Assembly (NCBI GenBank): GCA_945787655.1
Contig: CALZIJ010000006.1
Span: forward strand, 1 to 49,493
Direction of reading: 5' to 3'
DNA: 49,493 bases
DNA from: Nitrospiria bacterium
GTDB taxonomy: Bacteria; Nitrospirota; Nitrospiria; SBBL01; JAADHI01
Numbering within the stretch: position 1 is the first letter of the stretch; each line of letters starts with the position of its first letter. The position numbers were made by a program, and so were the translations under genes. Under the pieces are notes generated by a model. It did not search any database. It was not told where the DNA came from and saw only the letters and a list, made by a program, of their open reading frames with translations. Below are positions 18,031 through 27,159 of this stretch, piece by piece.

Positions 18031-19563
18031 CTACTCTTTTTGATCTTTCGTGGAGGCATCCTGACTTTTCTCAGAAAGGTCATCTTTTGGCCACTCACTC
18101 TGGGGTTGTTCACCGCCTTCGGACCAATTTTGTCCGGAACCGCTTTTTTTATCCGACGACCAATTTGAATCGGCCTGACCGCCCCATTTCTTCCAGGGTT
18201 CTTCTGAATCAGCTTCTGCTTTTGCAGGGGCGTCCTCCGATTTGGCAACCTTTTTCTCCGGCTTTTCCTCTACAGGTTCACGGCTCTCTTCTGAAGACCA
18301 TTCCGAGTTTGCCTGATCACCCCATTTTTTCCAGGCCGGCTCACTCGAATCCGCCGTCCGAGAATCTTCAGTGTGTTCTTTTTCGGGGTCAGGCGAATGC
18401 TTTGTGTCGGCCTCTTGTTGATCGGAAACAGCCTTAGGGTCATGATCTCCCTTAGACCACTGGGCCGCTCCCTGCCCTGCCCATTTTTTCCAATCCTGAT
18501 TACCTTCTGATTCGGGACCTTCAACCCATTCCGATTTGGACGATCCCGCTTTATCCGCCCATTTTTTGGCCCACTTATTATTTTTGGAACCACCCCAGCC
18601 GCCCCAATCCTCTTCGGCCGCCTCATCGGCAAGCAACCAATTTTTTCCGGTATATTTTAAATAAACATCATCAAAAGTGGGGCGTGCCAGTAATACTGAT
18701 TTGGCTGATAGATTGAGTGAATCGACCCACTGGATGACCTTTGGAAGCAATTGCTGTCCATTTTCCAGATAAAGTCGAATGGCTTCTCCCTGTTGAATCA
18801 CTTCCTTAAACCAGTCCTTATTCCTGAAAGCCGCCAGTGTCTCTTCCGTAATCGGCTCATCAAAGGTGAGATGAATCGCATCCTGCCCCAAACTGTCTTT
18901 CAATTGGTCCGGTGTGCCAACGATGCGGATTTGTCCGCCATCTAATATCCCCACCCTGTTGGCCAGTTGATCGACTTCATCCAAATAATGTGTCGTCAAA
19001 AAAAGCGTCATGCCTTCGTCACGGTTAAGACCGCGCAGATATGCCCACAAATCAGCGCGGCTTTTTGGGTCCAGTCCAATGGTCGGCTCATCCAGAAAAA
19101 GTAGTTTCGGCTCGTGGATCAAGGCCGTCGCAATGTCAAGACGGCGCTTCAAGCCCCCGGAGAGAGACCCCACCCACTGTCCTTCCCGCCCGGTCATGTC
19201 GAAGAGTTGAAGCAGGGTTTTGATTCGCTCCTCAATCTTTTTTTTGGGAAGATGGTAAAGGCGGCCCTGAAGCAGCATGTTCTCCAAAACCGTCAACGCC
19301 GGATCAACCCCACTCTGCTGGCCGACATACCCAAATGACATGCGTACGGCCAATGGATCTTCAAGAACATCGTGGCCGGCAACGGTTACCGTTCCGGAGG
19401 TCGGACGAAGCAGGGTCGTTAAAATTTTGATTGTAGTGGTCTTCCCGGCCCCGTTGGGTCCGAGAAAACCAAAAACTTCGCCCGCTTCGACATGTAAAGA
19501 AATGTCGTTGACCGCGCGAATTCCTGCATCAAATTCTTTTATCAGATGATCAATCTGGATCAT
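18031..19563 (-). CDS. ABC exporter ATPase (DrrA-type) with a 200-residue Trp-rich repeat tail
   Basis: Residues 1-305 form a normal DrrA-like ATPase: Walker A GPNGAGKT (35-42), Q-loop GYVGQQ, signature LSGGLKRR (134-141), Walker B LLFLDEP (154-160) and H-loop TTHYLD. Family members usually end near 310-330. Here a hydrophilic extension (311-510) carries 16 tryptophans, many Lys/Glu/Ser and tandem copies of WKKWxxQxxxxW (358-369, 411-422, 457-468), plus two degenerate copies (320-346). The frame is continuous and ends with TAG. The start overlaps the moaC stop (ATGA). The tail is presumably cytoplasmic. Its function is unknown. Confidence 0.95.
   Translation of the reverse strand: MIQIDHLIKEFDAGIRAVNDISLHVEAGEVFGFLGPNGAGKTTTIKILTTLLRPTSGTVTVAGHDVLEDPLAVRMSFGYVGQQSGVDPALTVLENMLLQGRLYHLPKKKIEERIKTLLQLFDMTGREGQWVGSLSGGLKRRLDIATALIHEPKLLFLDEPTIGLDPKSRADLWAYLRGLNRDEGMTLFLTTHYLDEVDQLANRVGILDGGQIRIVGTPDQLKDSLGQDAIHLTFDEPITEETLAAFRNKDWFKEVIQQGEAIRLYLENGQQLLPKVIQWVDSLNLSAKSVLLARPTFDDVYLKYTGKNWLLADEAAEEDWGGWGGSKNNKWAKKWADKAGSSKSEWVEGPESEGNQDWKKWAGQGAAQWSKGDHDPKAVSDQQEADTKHSPDPEKEHTEDSRTADSSEPAWKKWGDQANSEWSSEESREPVEEKPEKKVAKSEDAPAKAEADSEEPWKKWGGQADSNWSSDKKSGSGQNWSEGGEQPQSEWPKDDLSEKSQDASTKDQKE
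18034..18633 (-). repeat. coding region of tandem WKKW repeats in the ABC ATPase tail
   Basis: Three well-kept copies of the 12-residue pattern WKKWxxQxxxxW start at residues 358, 411 and 457 (spacings 53 and 46 residues). Degenerate copies lie at 320-331, 331-346 and 475-491. At the DNA level the copies share recognisable blocks but are not identical, so the array is not brand new. Confidence 0.85.
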
Positions 19564-20063
19564 GGAAGGGGCTCAGGACGTGTGTATGTCCCTGATTTAC
19601 CGCCACTTTTTTTAAGCAACCCGATTTTGCCAAAACTGATGCCCTTGTCGATTGCCTTGCACATATCATAAATCGTCAAAGCAGCCACACTGACGGCCGT
19701 GACAGCCTCCATTTCGACTCCTGTCTGGCCTGATGTCTTGGCGGTTCCGGCAATTTCGATTGCGGCAATACCTTGGGCATTGGTCGGGATAACTTCAAAC
19801 TGAATATCCACACTTGTTATGAGGAGCGGGTGACACATTGGAATTAAATCCGGGGTTTTCTTGGCGCCCATCACGCCTGCCACCTGGGCCACGGCCAGGA
19901 CATCCCCTTTCGCTATCTGGCCTTCTTCAATCCGTTTTAGTGTTTCCGGTTTCATGTACACCGTGCCTGTTGCTGTGGCTTCCCGGTGGGTATCTTTTTT
20001 GCCGGAAACATCGACCATTCTGGCGCGGCCTTCCTGGTTAAAATGAGTCAACTCATCAGTCAT
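19560..20063 (-). CDS. moaC: cyclic pyranopterin monophosphate synthase
   Basis: A 167-residue MoaC. It converts the MoaA product to cyclic pyranopterin monophosphate in molybdenum-cofactor synthesis. The conserved [27 protein letters not shown] and [11 protein letters not shown] segments are all present and the length is typical. GGAGGAAAAAT precedes the ATG. No other moa gene is nearby; it leads a run of ABC exporter, phosphatase and methyltransferase genes and overlaps the ABC ATPase start by 4 nt. Confidence 0.97.
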   Translation of the reverse strand: MTDELTHFNQEGRARMVDVSGKKDTHREATATGTVYMKPETLKRIEEGQIAKGDVLAVAQVAGVMGAKKTPDLIPMCHPLLITSVDIQFEVIPTNAQGIAAIEIAGTAKTSGQTGVEMEAVTAVSVAALTIYDMCKAIDKGISFGKIGLLKKSGGKSGTYTRPEPLP

Positions 20064-20174
20064 ATTTTTCCTCCAAAAGTTGACGAAAAGCTTAGCATAG
20101 GGTTTTAGAATGTGTCAATGAAAGGAATGGCTGAAACGCAGTAATGAACCAGAGTCTTCATCATCGAAAACAAA

Positions 20175-20212
20175 GTGGTCAGCCCGGAGGCATTGACCTC
20201 CGGACTGATCAC
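20175..20212 (-). terminator. terminator of the DUF481 gene
   Basis: A 16-position inverted repeat (about two mismatches, 6-nt loop CATTGA) lies 35 nt past the stop of the minus-strand DUF481 gene. On the minus strand it is followed by TTTGTTTTCG. Confidence 0.65.
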
Positions 20213-20246
20213 AAAAGCGAATAAAACAGCACAAATGGAAGGCGAC

Positions 20247-20975
20247 TTAGAAATTAACCAGCAAGGCAACCGCTAAAAGGGTATCCGTTTTTTTGAGTGT
20301 GGACGGCACAGGCTGATTGTCAAACTTGATTTCATAGCTGGTTTTCAAGGAAAAATTCTGGCTTAAGACTGTAATTAAAGCGGTCTCGGTGTTGATATTA
20401 TAGTTATCGGCATCATCGAAATCATGCAAATATTCAACGGACTGCTTGAACTTGTTCACTTCTGTAAACAGAAATTGATACGCGCCAAACAACCGCCCCC
20501 GCATAAAATCGTTTTCAGTATTATCCGTATATTCTTCTGAAACATAATCCAGTCCGGTTTCTCCCCGCAACAAATGTTTTGGTCCGGTCAGAAATTTGTA
20601 CCCTGCAAAAGGACCACCGTAATACCTTGCGTCAATTCCGGAAAATTTATTTTTGTTCCAGCCCGCCGCGAGACCACCAAAGAGCCGTTTTGAAAACAGA
20701 TAATCACCACGAAGCCCCATCGCATAATTTTCTGCGCTCCTCACACCTTCACTCTTACTGCTTAAAGCCGAGGCTTTCCAGCTGCCTTCAAAGTGCTCAC
20801 TAAATTTGTACATCAGAATATTTTTGGCTGAAAAGGTCGTGACATTGGAATTCCCGCCGGTATTCACAGATGACAATTCTGCCTCGTCCGACCATTTTTT
20901 TTCTTCTGCGTTCACGTAGGTCACCAACAGTAATAAGGGCAAGGTCAGCAATACTGTCTTTTTCAAAAAATTCAT
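20247..20975 (-). CDS. DUF481 (YdiY-like) outer-membrane protein
   Basis: A 242-residue DUF481 protein. It has a signal peptide (to about residue 23, YVNAEE), then amphipathic strands beginning WSDEAELSSVNTGGNSNVTTF, the DUF481 hallmark, and a terminal Phe (VALLVNF) typical of beta-barrels inserted by BamA. The E. coli relative is acid- or salt-induced; function is not known. GGAGTAAAT precedes the ATG. An 8-bp inverted repeat lies upstream (21032-21051). It is transcribed alone, divergent from mscS. Confidence 0.9.
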   Translation of the reverse strand: MNFLKKTVLLTLPLLLLVTYVNAEEKKWSDEAELSSVNTGGNSNVTTFSAKNILMYKFSEHFEGSWKASALSSKSEGVRSAENYAMGLRGDYLFSKRLFGGLAAGWNKNKFSGIDARYYGGPFAGYKFLTGPKHLLRGETGLDYVSEEYTDNTENDFMRGRLFGAYQFLFTEVNKFKQSVEYLHDFDDADNYNINTETALITVLSQNFSLKTSYEIKFDNQPVPSTLKKTDTLLAVALLVNF

Positions 20976-21031
20976 ATTTACTCCATGCTTTTAAGGGATT
21001 ATAGAATTTAGCAATGAACAGATTTCATGCA

Positions 21032-21051
21032 TATAACTGCTTTCAGTTATA
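21032..21051. other. 8-bp inverted repeat between DUF481 and mscS
   Basis: TATAACTG and CAGTTATA are separated by CTTT. It lies in the divergent promoter region, about 57 nt before the DUF481 start, and could be an operator or a hairpin. No regulator can be named. Confidence 0.35.
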
Positions 21052-21165
21052 ACCCCAAAAGATACCGGGGAGCAAGCTTTTTAAAAAATAAAATAAAGAG
21101 TGTTGCAAACTGTGGCAGGAGGGTTTCATAATCATTTTATGATGTAAGACATCCTCAAATAATAT

Positions 21166-21185
21166 GTGCCTTTCTTAAAAGGCAC
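21166..21185 (+). other. hairpin in the mscS leader
   Basis: GTGCCTTT/AAAGGCAC with loop CTTA forms a perfect 8-bp stem ending 35 nt before the mscS ATG. A run of T is absent, so it is more likely a leader structure or operator than a terminator. Confidence 0.35.
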
Positions 21186-21220
21186 GGCATTTCATTGATC
21201 ATTAACGCTCAGGAGAAGAA

Positions 21221-22054
21221 ATGATAAACACAGAAAAAATGCTAGAAACCCTCACAATGTGGGTCAGTACGTATTCCATCAAGATTGTGGCGGCAATTCT
21301 TGTTTTTATTATCGGAAAATGGATTTCTAAAAAACTGTCGAAAACCTTGGAGGTCTTGCTTCAGAAATATCAAATCGAAACCACACTCATCAATTTTTTA
21401 AAAAATATGGCCTATTACACACTGCTGATCATGGTCATCATTGCCGCAGCCGGACAACTTGGCATTAACACAACATCATTTCTTACAATCATCGGCGCGG
21501 CAGGTCTTGCTGTGGGTCTGGCCTTAAAAGATTCCCTTTCAAATTTTGCGTCCGGCGTGATGTTGATATTATTTCATCCATTCAGACAGGGAGATGTGAT
21601 CACCACGGCCGGTGCGACCGGAAAAGTCACCAGTATCGCCATTTTCAGCACCACTTTAACCACCCCTGATAATCAGCGTGTGATTATCCCGAACAGTGCC
21701 ATCACCGGGAATACCATTACCAATATCACCGCGAACCCGACAAGACGCGTCGATCTTGTCGTTGGCATCGGCTACGACGATGACATTTCCAAAGTAAAGC
21801 AAATTTTAACTGATTTGGTTCAATCCGACGCCAGAGTCCTCAAAGATCCTGCCCCTGCGATTGCTGTCACAGAACTGGGTGATAGCAGTGTCAACCTGGC
21901 CGTCCGCCCCTGGGTCAACACAGGAGACTATTGGGGAGTCCTTTGCGATTTAACAGAAAAAATTAAAATCACCTTTGATCAGGAAGGCATCAGCATCCCT
22001 TTTCCACAACGCGAACTTCATGTTGTTCACGAAAAACAACATGAAACCACGTAA
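21221..22054 (+). CDS. mscS: small-conductance mechanosensitive channel (MscS family)
   Basis: A 277-residue MscS-type channel that opens under membrane tension to release solutes on hypo-osmotic shock. Three N-terminal membrane helices (about 17-35, 56-80 and 87-110) are followed by the pore-lining TM3 pattern GAAGLAVGLALKDSLSNFASG, the beta-domain (FRQGDVI; IFSTTLTTPDNQRVIIPNSAI) and the alpha/beta end domain. Length is typical. AGGAGAAGAA precedes the ATG. It is monocistronic. Confidence 0.95.
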   Translation: MINTEKMLETLTMWVSTYSIKIVAAILVFIIGKWISKKLSKTLEVLLQKYQIETTLINFLKNMAYYTLLIMVIIAAAGQLGINTTSFLTIIGAAGLAVGLALKDSLSNFASGVMLILFHPFRQGDVITTAGATGKVTSIAIFSTTLTTPDNQRVIIPNSAITGNTITNITANPTRRVDLVVGIGYDDDISKVKQILTDLVQSDARVLKDPAPAIAVTELGDSSVNLAVRPWVNTGDYWGVLCDLTEKIKITFDQEGISIPFPQRELHVVHEKQHETT

Positions 22055-22365
22055 TGAAGATCATCCCTAAACAGGGTTTTTATATTCATGAGAGGTAATT
22101 TTCAAGCGTCATGATCCCTCTCTGCATTCAATCTCACTTTAGTTTAACGCTTCAAAAACACGTCATTCTTTATTTCTATGTCAAACACGAACCGGTTCAT
22201 GTTTCAGGCAAGAAATCATGTCGATAGTTTGGACAACTCTCCGCAATCAGAAAATAAACCAACTACCATGAGTATTGCACATGCTTTTTATTTAAAAAAG
22301 TGATAGGCTGGTTCTTTGATTTCTTGATTTTTTTTGGATTTTCGGTAGACTAGCTACCACACTTT
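22055..22365. other. intergenic region between mscS and the RND exporter gene
   Basis: 311 bp without a supported gene. It holds a weak CCCT/AGGG hairpin followed by TTTTT at 22070-22086 (possible mscS terminator) and a 22-bp near-palindrome at 22183-22204. No clear ribosome site precedes the downstream ATG. Confidence 0.5.
22183..22204. promoter_or_regulatory. 22-bp palindrome, operator-like
   Basis: The core GAACCGGTTC is a perfect 10-bp palindrome, extended to 22 bp with one mismatched pair (AAACACGAACC against AAACATGAACC on the opposite strand). It lies 162 bp upstream of the RND exporter gene. No -10/-35 pair is obvious next to it. Confidence 0.4.
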
Positions 22366-25050
22366 ATGAAGCCATTTGTCGAAAAAATAGTTCGTTTTCC
22401 GAAACTTGTGATCCTTTCAATTCTTCTGATCACACTCTTTTTTCTGTCACAAATCTTCAGCATTGAATTAAAATTTGACCCCAAAGCCATCCTGCCCCAG
22501 GACGATCCCATCGTTCAGCGGAACAACAAAATTGAAGAAACCTTTGGCGGAAGCCGGGTCGTGGTCATTGGCGTACACAACAAAAACGGGGATATCTTCA
22601 ACCCTGAAACCCTGAAAAAAATTAAAACCATCAACGACGAAGTCAAACTCATCTCCGGCGTCAAGGAAGAAAATGTCGTCAGTATTGCCGACCGGAAAAT
22701 CAAACACATCGTCGGAACCGAGGGCGAAATCGACATCACCCAACTGATGCCCGAAGTCCCCACCACCACTGAAGATCTGTCTGAACTCAAAAAACGTGTT
22801 TTTTCAAATGAACTCCTCTTAGATGGACTCGTTTCAAGGGACGGCTCCGCTGCTGCCATTGTCCTGGACTTTGCCCAGAATGTGCCGAAGGAAACCTTCA
22901 CCGGTTCGGATCTTCCGGAAGGCGCTTTTGAAACATTTCCCGGTGACGAAGGCGATTTTTCCGCACCGGATCAATCCATGTCGGGCCAGGAGGAGTTCTG
23001 GGATGGAAACAAGGCAGATAACCCCAACACCAATTTTCAAGGCGATTTTCAAAAAGAAGGAAATAACCCGGAAGAAAGTGTGGAAGATGAGCCGGCCTGG
23101 AAAAAATGGCAGAAAAAATCCGAAGGGGAAGAAGCGTCTGACGGGGGAGAAAAAAGCTGGCAACAGTGGCAGGCCCAATCAGGCTCAAGCTGTAGTGACT
23201 GGCAAGTCAGCGGCCCCGGGGAAGCCCTGCGGGATTCCTACATCCACTGCCAAATTCAGGATATCATCAAAAAACAGATGGACGACAACCATGCCTTTTA
23301 TGTGGGCGGCATGCCCGTCGTCCTCACCTATTTTGAATCGGACGCCTGGCAAATGCTCGTCATCCTCTTCCCGCTGGCCGTGCTTATTATCGGCATTTTG
23401 CATTACATGGCCTTTAAAACCTGGCAAGGCCTGGTCATCCCGCTGGTGACTTCCCTGTTGGCCGTGGCCTGGGCCATGGGCATCATGGGCGTGACCGGCA
23501 CCCCCCTGGACCCCTGGAACGCCATGACCCCGATTCTGATCCTGGCCATCGCGGCAGGCCACTCCGTTCAGATTTTAAAACGCTACTATGAAGAATACGA
23601 GCGATTGGGTGATAACAAGGCGGCGGTGATCGAGTCCACCTCCCAAGTCGGACTGGCGATGATTACCGCCGGACTGATTGCCTCGGCCAGCTTCGCATCA
23701 CTGATTACCTTTAAGTTAGGGACTTTTCAAGCCTTTGGACTATTTACGGCCTTCGGTATTTTAAGCGCGCTCTTTCTGGAATTGACCTTTATTCCGGCCT
23801 TGCGCTCCGTACTCAAACCGTCTAAAAAATTAAAGAAAAAACCCAGCGGACCCGACTTGCTCGACCGCTTCCTGACGCGGCTAGCGATAACCATTAATGA
23901 CCCTTCGGGGCGTAAAAAAATACTGATCGGCGGCGTGCTCTTTTTTATCGTTTCGATCATGGGCGCCATGATGATGCAAGTCAGCAACAGCAACCGTTCC
24001 CAGTTTTTTGAAAGTACAGACCTTAGAAAAGACGACAAAGCCTTGAATGAAAAATTTGGCGGGACATCCACCTTCTATGTATTACTCGAAGAAACCCAAA
24101 AAGGCGCGCTGAAAACACCTGAAGTGGCCAATGCGATTGACCGCTTGCAACGCCGGCTCGAAACCGTCGAATCGGTCGGAAAAACCGAATCCTATGTCGA
24201 TTACATGAAACAAATGAACCAAACCATGAAGGGCGGCGATCCATCGATGCTGCGTGTCCCGGAGTCCAAAGAAGAAATCGGGCAGTTTCTCTTCCTGTAT
24301 TCCATCTCCGGAAATCCGGCCGACTTTTCCCGGCTGATGCGGCCACAACAGGACGAGGCGATTATCTGGGTTTTTATGAGAACGGACGATACACAGCTCG
24401 CTGAACAGTTGATCCAAATCGTTGAGGAAGCCAAGGCCACTGATTTTAATGCACTGAACGTCGATATCGGGGTCGCGGGCAGCACGCCCGTCGTGGTTGC
24501 GCTCAACCGGGAAATGGTCCGGGGCAAGGCCCAAAACATGTTACAAATCGCCGCAATCACTTTTTTGATGACTGCATTTTTCAGAAGATCTCTTTTAGGC
24601 GGTCTTTTTGTGATTATCCCCCTGGCGCTTTCGGTTTTGATTAATTTTGGCGTGATGGGTTTTGCCGGGATTCACCTCGGCATCGGCACTGCCGCCATCT
24701 CTGCGATGGCCGTGGGCATCGGGGCCGATTACGAAATTTATCTTATTTTCCGGCTGCGGGAAGAAATCCGAAAAGGCGGGAACGTCGCCGAGGCCGTCCG
24801 CACTACACTGCTCACTTCAGGAAAAGCCATTATCTTTGTCGCCCTTGCGGTCTCTTGCGGTTACGGTATGCTGGCCTTCACGGGTTATTATCTTCACATG
24901 GAAGGGATTCTGGTTCCGTTGGCCATGCTCACCAGTTGTCTCGGCGCCTTGGCCATTCTGCCGAGCCTGGTGCTTGTGTTTAAGCCCAAGTTTGTTTTTG
25001 GCGGGATTCCAATGAGCACACCGCAACCCGAATCGTCCATTTCACGCTAA
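22366..25050 (+). CDS. RND/MMPL-family exporter with a Trp-rich acidic insertion in the first periplasmic loop
   Basis: An 894-residue MMPL/RND transporter (HpnN/YdfJ-like two-half layout). There is one helix at 14-34, a large loop to about 327, a block of five helices, a second loop (about 545-720) and a second helix block. The GADYEIYL segment in TM10 and its counterpart near 400 (AAGHSVQIL) are the proton-relay-type positions. Between about 174 and 285 an acidic insertion carries FPGDEGDF/FQGDF repeats, then EPAWKKW (243-248), SWQQWQAQ (264-271) and SCSDW. This is the motif seen in the nearby ABC ATPase tail. The family exports lipids or hydrophobic compounds; the cargo here is unknown. 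The start has no clear Shine-Dalgarno. Confidence 0.92.
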   Translation: MKPFVEKIVRFPKLVILSILLITLFFLSQIFSIELKFDPKAILPQDDPIVQRNNKIEETFGGSRVVVIGVHNKNGDIFNPETLKKIKTINDEVKLISGVKEENVVSIADRKIKHIVGTEGEIDITQLMPEVPTTTEDLSELKKRVFSNELLLDGLVSRDGSAAAIVLDFAQNVPKETFTGSDLPEGAFETFPGDEGDFSAPDQSMSGQEEFWDGNKADNPNTNFQGDFQKEGNNPEESVEDEPAWKKWQKKSEGEEASDGGEKSWQQWQAQSGSSCSDWQVSGPGEALRDSYIHCQIQDIIKKQMDDNHAFYVGGMPVVLTYFESDAWQMLVILFPLAVLIIGILHYMAFKTWQGLVIPLVTSLLAVAWAMGIMGVTGTPLDPWNAMTPILILAIAAGHSVQILKRYYEEYERLGDNKAAVIESTSQVGLAMITAGLIASASFASLITFKLGTFQAFGLFTAFGILSALFLELTFIPALRSVLKPSKKLKKKPSGPDLLDRFLTRLAITINDPSGRKKILIGGVLFFIVSIMGAMMMQVSNSNRSQFFESTDLRKDDKALNEKFGGTSTFYVLLEETQKGALKTPEVANAIDRLQRRLETVESVGKTESYVDYMKQMNQTMKGGDPSMLRVPESKEEIGQFLFLYSISGNPADFSRLMRPQQDEAIIWVFMRTDDTQLAEQLIQIVEEAKATDFNALNVDIGVAGSTPVVVALNREMVRGKAQNMLQIAAITFLMTAFFRRSLLGGLFVIIPLALSVLINFGVMGFAGIHLGIGTAAISAMAVGIGADYEIYLIFRLREEIRKGGNVAEAVRTTLLTSGKAIIFVALAVSCGYGMLAFTGYYLHMEGILVPLAMLTSCLGALAILPSLVLVFKPKFVFGGIPMSTPQPESSISR

Positions 25051-25086
25051 TTACCGAAGTCGAACAGCAGAACACATGAACATCGA

Positions 25087-26109
25087 ATGAATCCCAAACA
25101 GCTCGATAAAAAAATTGAAACCCTGATTGAAGAAGCCACTGAGACCTCTGATCATGCCGATTTAATTCGTGAAATTGTGATCACTGCGCTTCATCTTTCA
25201 GAAAACCATGTCACGGAAAATGATGTCCAAATCATTCATACGGCACTCAAGGAAATGCGGTTTGGGTTTAAATTATTTGCTCCATATAAAGATATTCGCA
25301 AAGTCAGTGTTTTCGGGTCTGCCCGAACCCAACCCACAGAACCCATTTATCAGTACTCTGCAGCGTTTGCCCGTCAAGTGACCACGAAAGGATTCATGGT
25401 CATCACCGGGGCCGGGGAGGGAATTATGCGGGCCGCTCAAGAAGGCGCAGGGAGACAAAACAGTTTTGGCATAAACATTATCTTGCCTTTTGAGCAGAAC
25501 GCCAATGAATTTATCCAAAATGACCCGAAACTAATGACCTTTAAATATTTTTTCACAAGAAAACTTTTTTTTGTGAAGGAAGCCGACGCCATTGCACTTT
25601 TTCCCGGCGGCTTTGGCACCCATGATGAGGGCTTTGAAGCCCTGACCCTGCTTCAAACCGGAAAGACCGAACCCATGCCGATTGTATTTATCGATGTGCC
25701 CGGCGGCACTTATTGGCAATCCTGGCTTGGCTTCATTAAGGAAGAATTTATTAAAAACGGCCTGATTTCTCCAGAAGACCTCTCTCTATTTAAGGTGACT
25801 GATCAAATCGAAGATGCCATTCAGGAGATTTCATCCTTTTATTACAATTACAACTCCAGTTGCTTTCTCGACCAAAAAACCGTCATTCGCCTCCATCATT
25901 CTGTAGAAAAACAACTGCTGGAAGAGTTAAATGATCTTTTTTCCGATATTGTCGTTCGAGGAAAAATCACCGCTGAAGAACAATGCTCAGAAGAGGGACT
26001 CGAATCCGAAGACGGGCTTCACCGCATTGCCTTTTATTTTAACCAAAAAAGTTTTGGGCGATATCGGCAGTTAATTAACAAAATTAATCACTATCGACCG
26101 GCGGCTTAA
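25087..26109 (+). CDS. LOG-family nucleotide 5'-monophosphate phosphoribohydrolase-like protein
   Basis: A 340-residue protein of the TIGR00730/LOG (lysine-decarboxylase-like) superfamily. It has GSAR (77-80), GAGEGIM (108-114) and PGGFGTHDE (173-181), the nucleotide-binding and catalytic signature of enzymes that hydrolyse nucleoside monophosphates to base and ribose 5-phosphate. The N-terminal 65 and C-terminal 110 residues extend beyond the core, closer to PpnN-like than to the 190-residue plant LOG type. It follows the RND gene by 36 nt and precedes thrB by 20 nt. Confidence 0.88.
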   Translation: MNPKQLDKKIETLIEEATETSDHADLIREIVITALHLSENHVTENDVQIIHTALKEMRFGFKLFAPYKDIRKVSVFGSARTQPTEPIYQYSAAFARQVTTKGFMVITGAGEGIMRAAQEGAGRQNSFGINIILPFEQNANEFIQNDPKLMTFKYFFTRKLFFVKEADAIALFPGGFGTHDEGFEALTLLQTGKTEPMPIVFIDVPGGTYWQSWLGFIKEEFIKNGLISPEDLSLFKVTDQIEDAIQEISSFYYNYNSSCFLDQKTVIRLHHSVEKQLLEELNDLFSDIVVRGKITAEEQCSEEGLESEDGLHRIAFYFNQKSFGRYRQLINKINHYRPAA

Positions 26110-26129
26110 ACCGAACCATAAGGAAAATC

Positions 26130-27062
26130 ATGAACAAAACAGTCACCGTTTTCGCCCCTGCATCCGTTGGGAACCTCGGTCCCGGATTTGATATTCTAGG
26201 CATGGCCTTATCCGGGATGGGCGACACGCTCACTGCCGAACGGCGCGTTGAACCCGGTATTTTGATAAAAAAAATTACCGGAGACCAGGGGCAATTGCCG
26301 ACAGACGCAAAAGAAAATACCGCAGGTATTTCTGCTCAGGCAGTACTGGATCATTTGAATATTAAAACAGGAATCACCATAACCCTTAAAAAGGACATCC
26401 CCGGCACCGGTCTGGGCAGTAGTGCCGCCAGTGCGGTCGCCGGCGCCTATGCCGCCAATGCGCTCTATGGCGCGCCTTTGTCCAAAAGCGAATTGATTCC
26501 GCTCGCGGCCGTTGCGGAAGAAAAGGTCAGCGGTGCCCTTTTTTTAGACAATGTGGGGCCATCACTCATGGGCGGCGTGACCTGGAACAATCCTTTCACA
26601 AAGGAAGTGGTCTCCCTCGGATATATTGAAACGGCGCTCATTATTATCGTCACACCGGATTTCCGCGTGTTAACAAAAGATGCCCGAAGTGTACTGCCTC
26701 AATCCGTCCCCATGCGCGACTTCATCTTTAACATGGCCCAAACCGCCATGATTTCATGGGCAATTTCACAAAAGAACCTCGAAAAATTTGGAGAAGCGAT
26801 ACAGGATCAGGTGGTGGAGCCGGTCCGCGCCCCTTTAATCAAAGGGTTTAACGAGGTCAAAAAAGCCGCACTTGAAGAAGGGGCATTGGGTTGTTCGATC
26901 TCAGGCGCCGGATCCACTGTTTTTGCAATCGCCCGGAACAAGAAACAAGCTGAAACAATATCCGATAAAATGAAAATAGCGTTCTTGGGTCAGGGGGTCT
27001 CGGCCACGACCCGGGTAACACACATGGACCCTCAAGGCGCACGGCATATTTCTCAGGATTGA
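26130..27062 (+). CDS. thrB: homoserine kinase
   Basis: A 310-residue GHMP kinase. It phosphorylates homoserine on the way to threonine. The N-terminal APASVGNLGPGFDILG and the ATP loop PGTGLGSSAASA (91-102) are those of ThrB, as is the C-terminal GALGCSISGAGSTVFAI. AAGGAAAATC precedes the ATG. thrC and hom are not in the window. It is probably co-transcribed with the LOG-family gene. Confidence 0.95.
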   Translation: MNKTVTVFAPASVGNLGPGFDILGMALSGMGDTLTAERRVEPGILIKKITGDQGQLPTDAKENTAGISAQAVLDHLNIKTGITITLKKDIPGTGLGSSAASAVAGAYAANALYGAPLSKSELIPLAAVAEEKVSGALFLDNVGPSLMGGVTWNNPFTKEVVSLGYIETALIIIVTPDFRVLTKDARSVLPQSVPMRDFIFNMAQTAMISWAISQKNLEKFGEAIQDQVVEPVRAPLIKGFNEVKKAALEEGALGCSISGAGSTVFAIARNKKQAETISDKMKIAFLGQGVSATTRVTHMDPQGARHISQD

Positions 27063-27159
27063 ATATATATGAACGGCGAAAATATTCGGAAACAGATACA
27101 GTTTTGGTGTATATAAATAAATTGGATATATTCGCGCCCGATTTAAGGAGTGACTAGGT

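Noticed and set aside
18031-18640. The Trp-rich tail as a frameshift or read-through artefact
   Set aside because: The frame is continuous, the repeats are in one frame, and the permease gene starts right after its stop.
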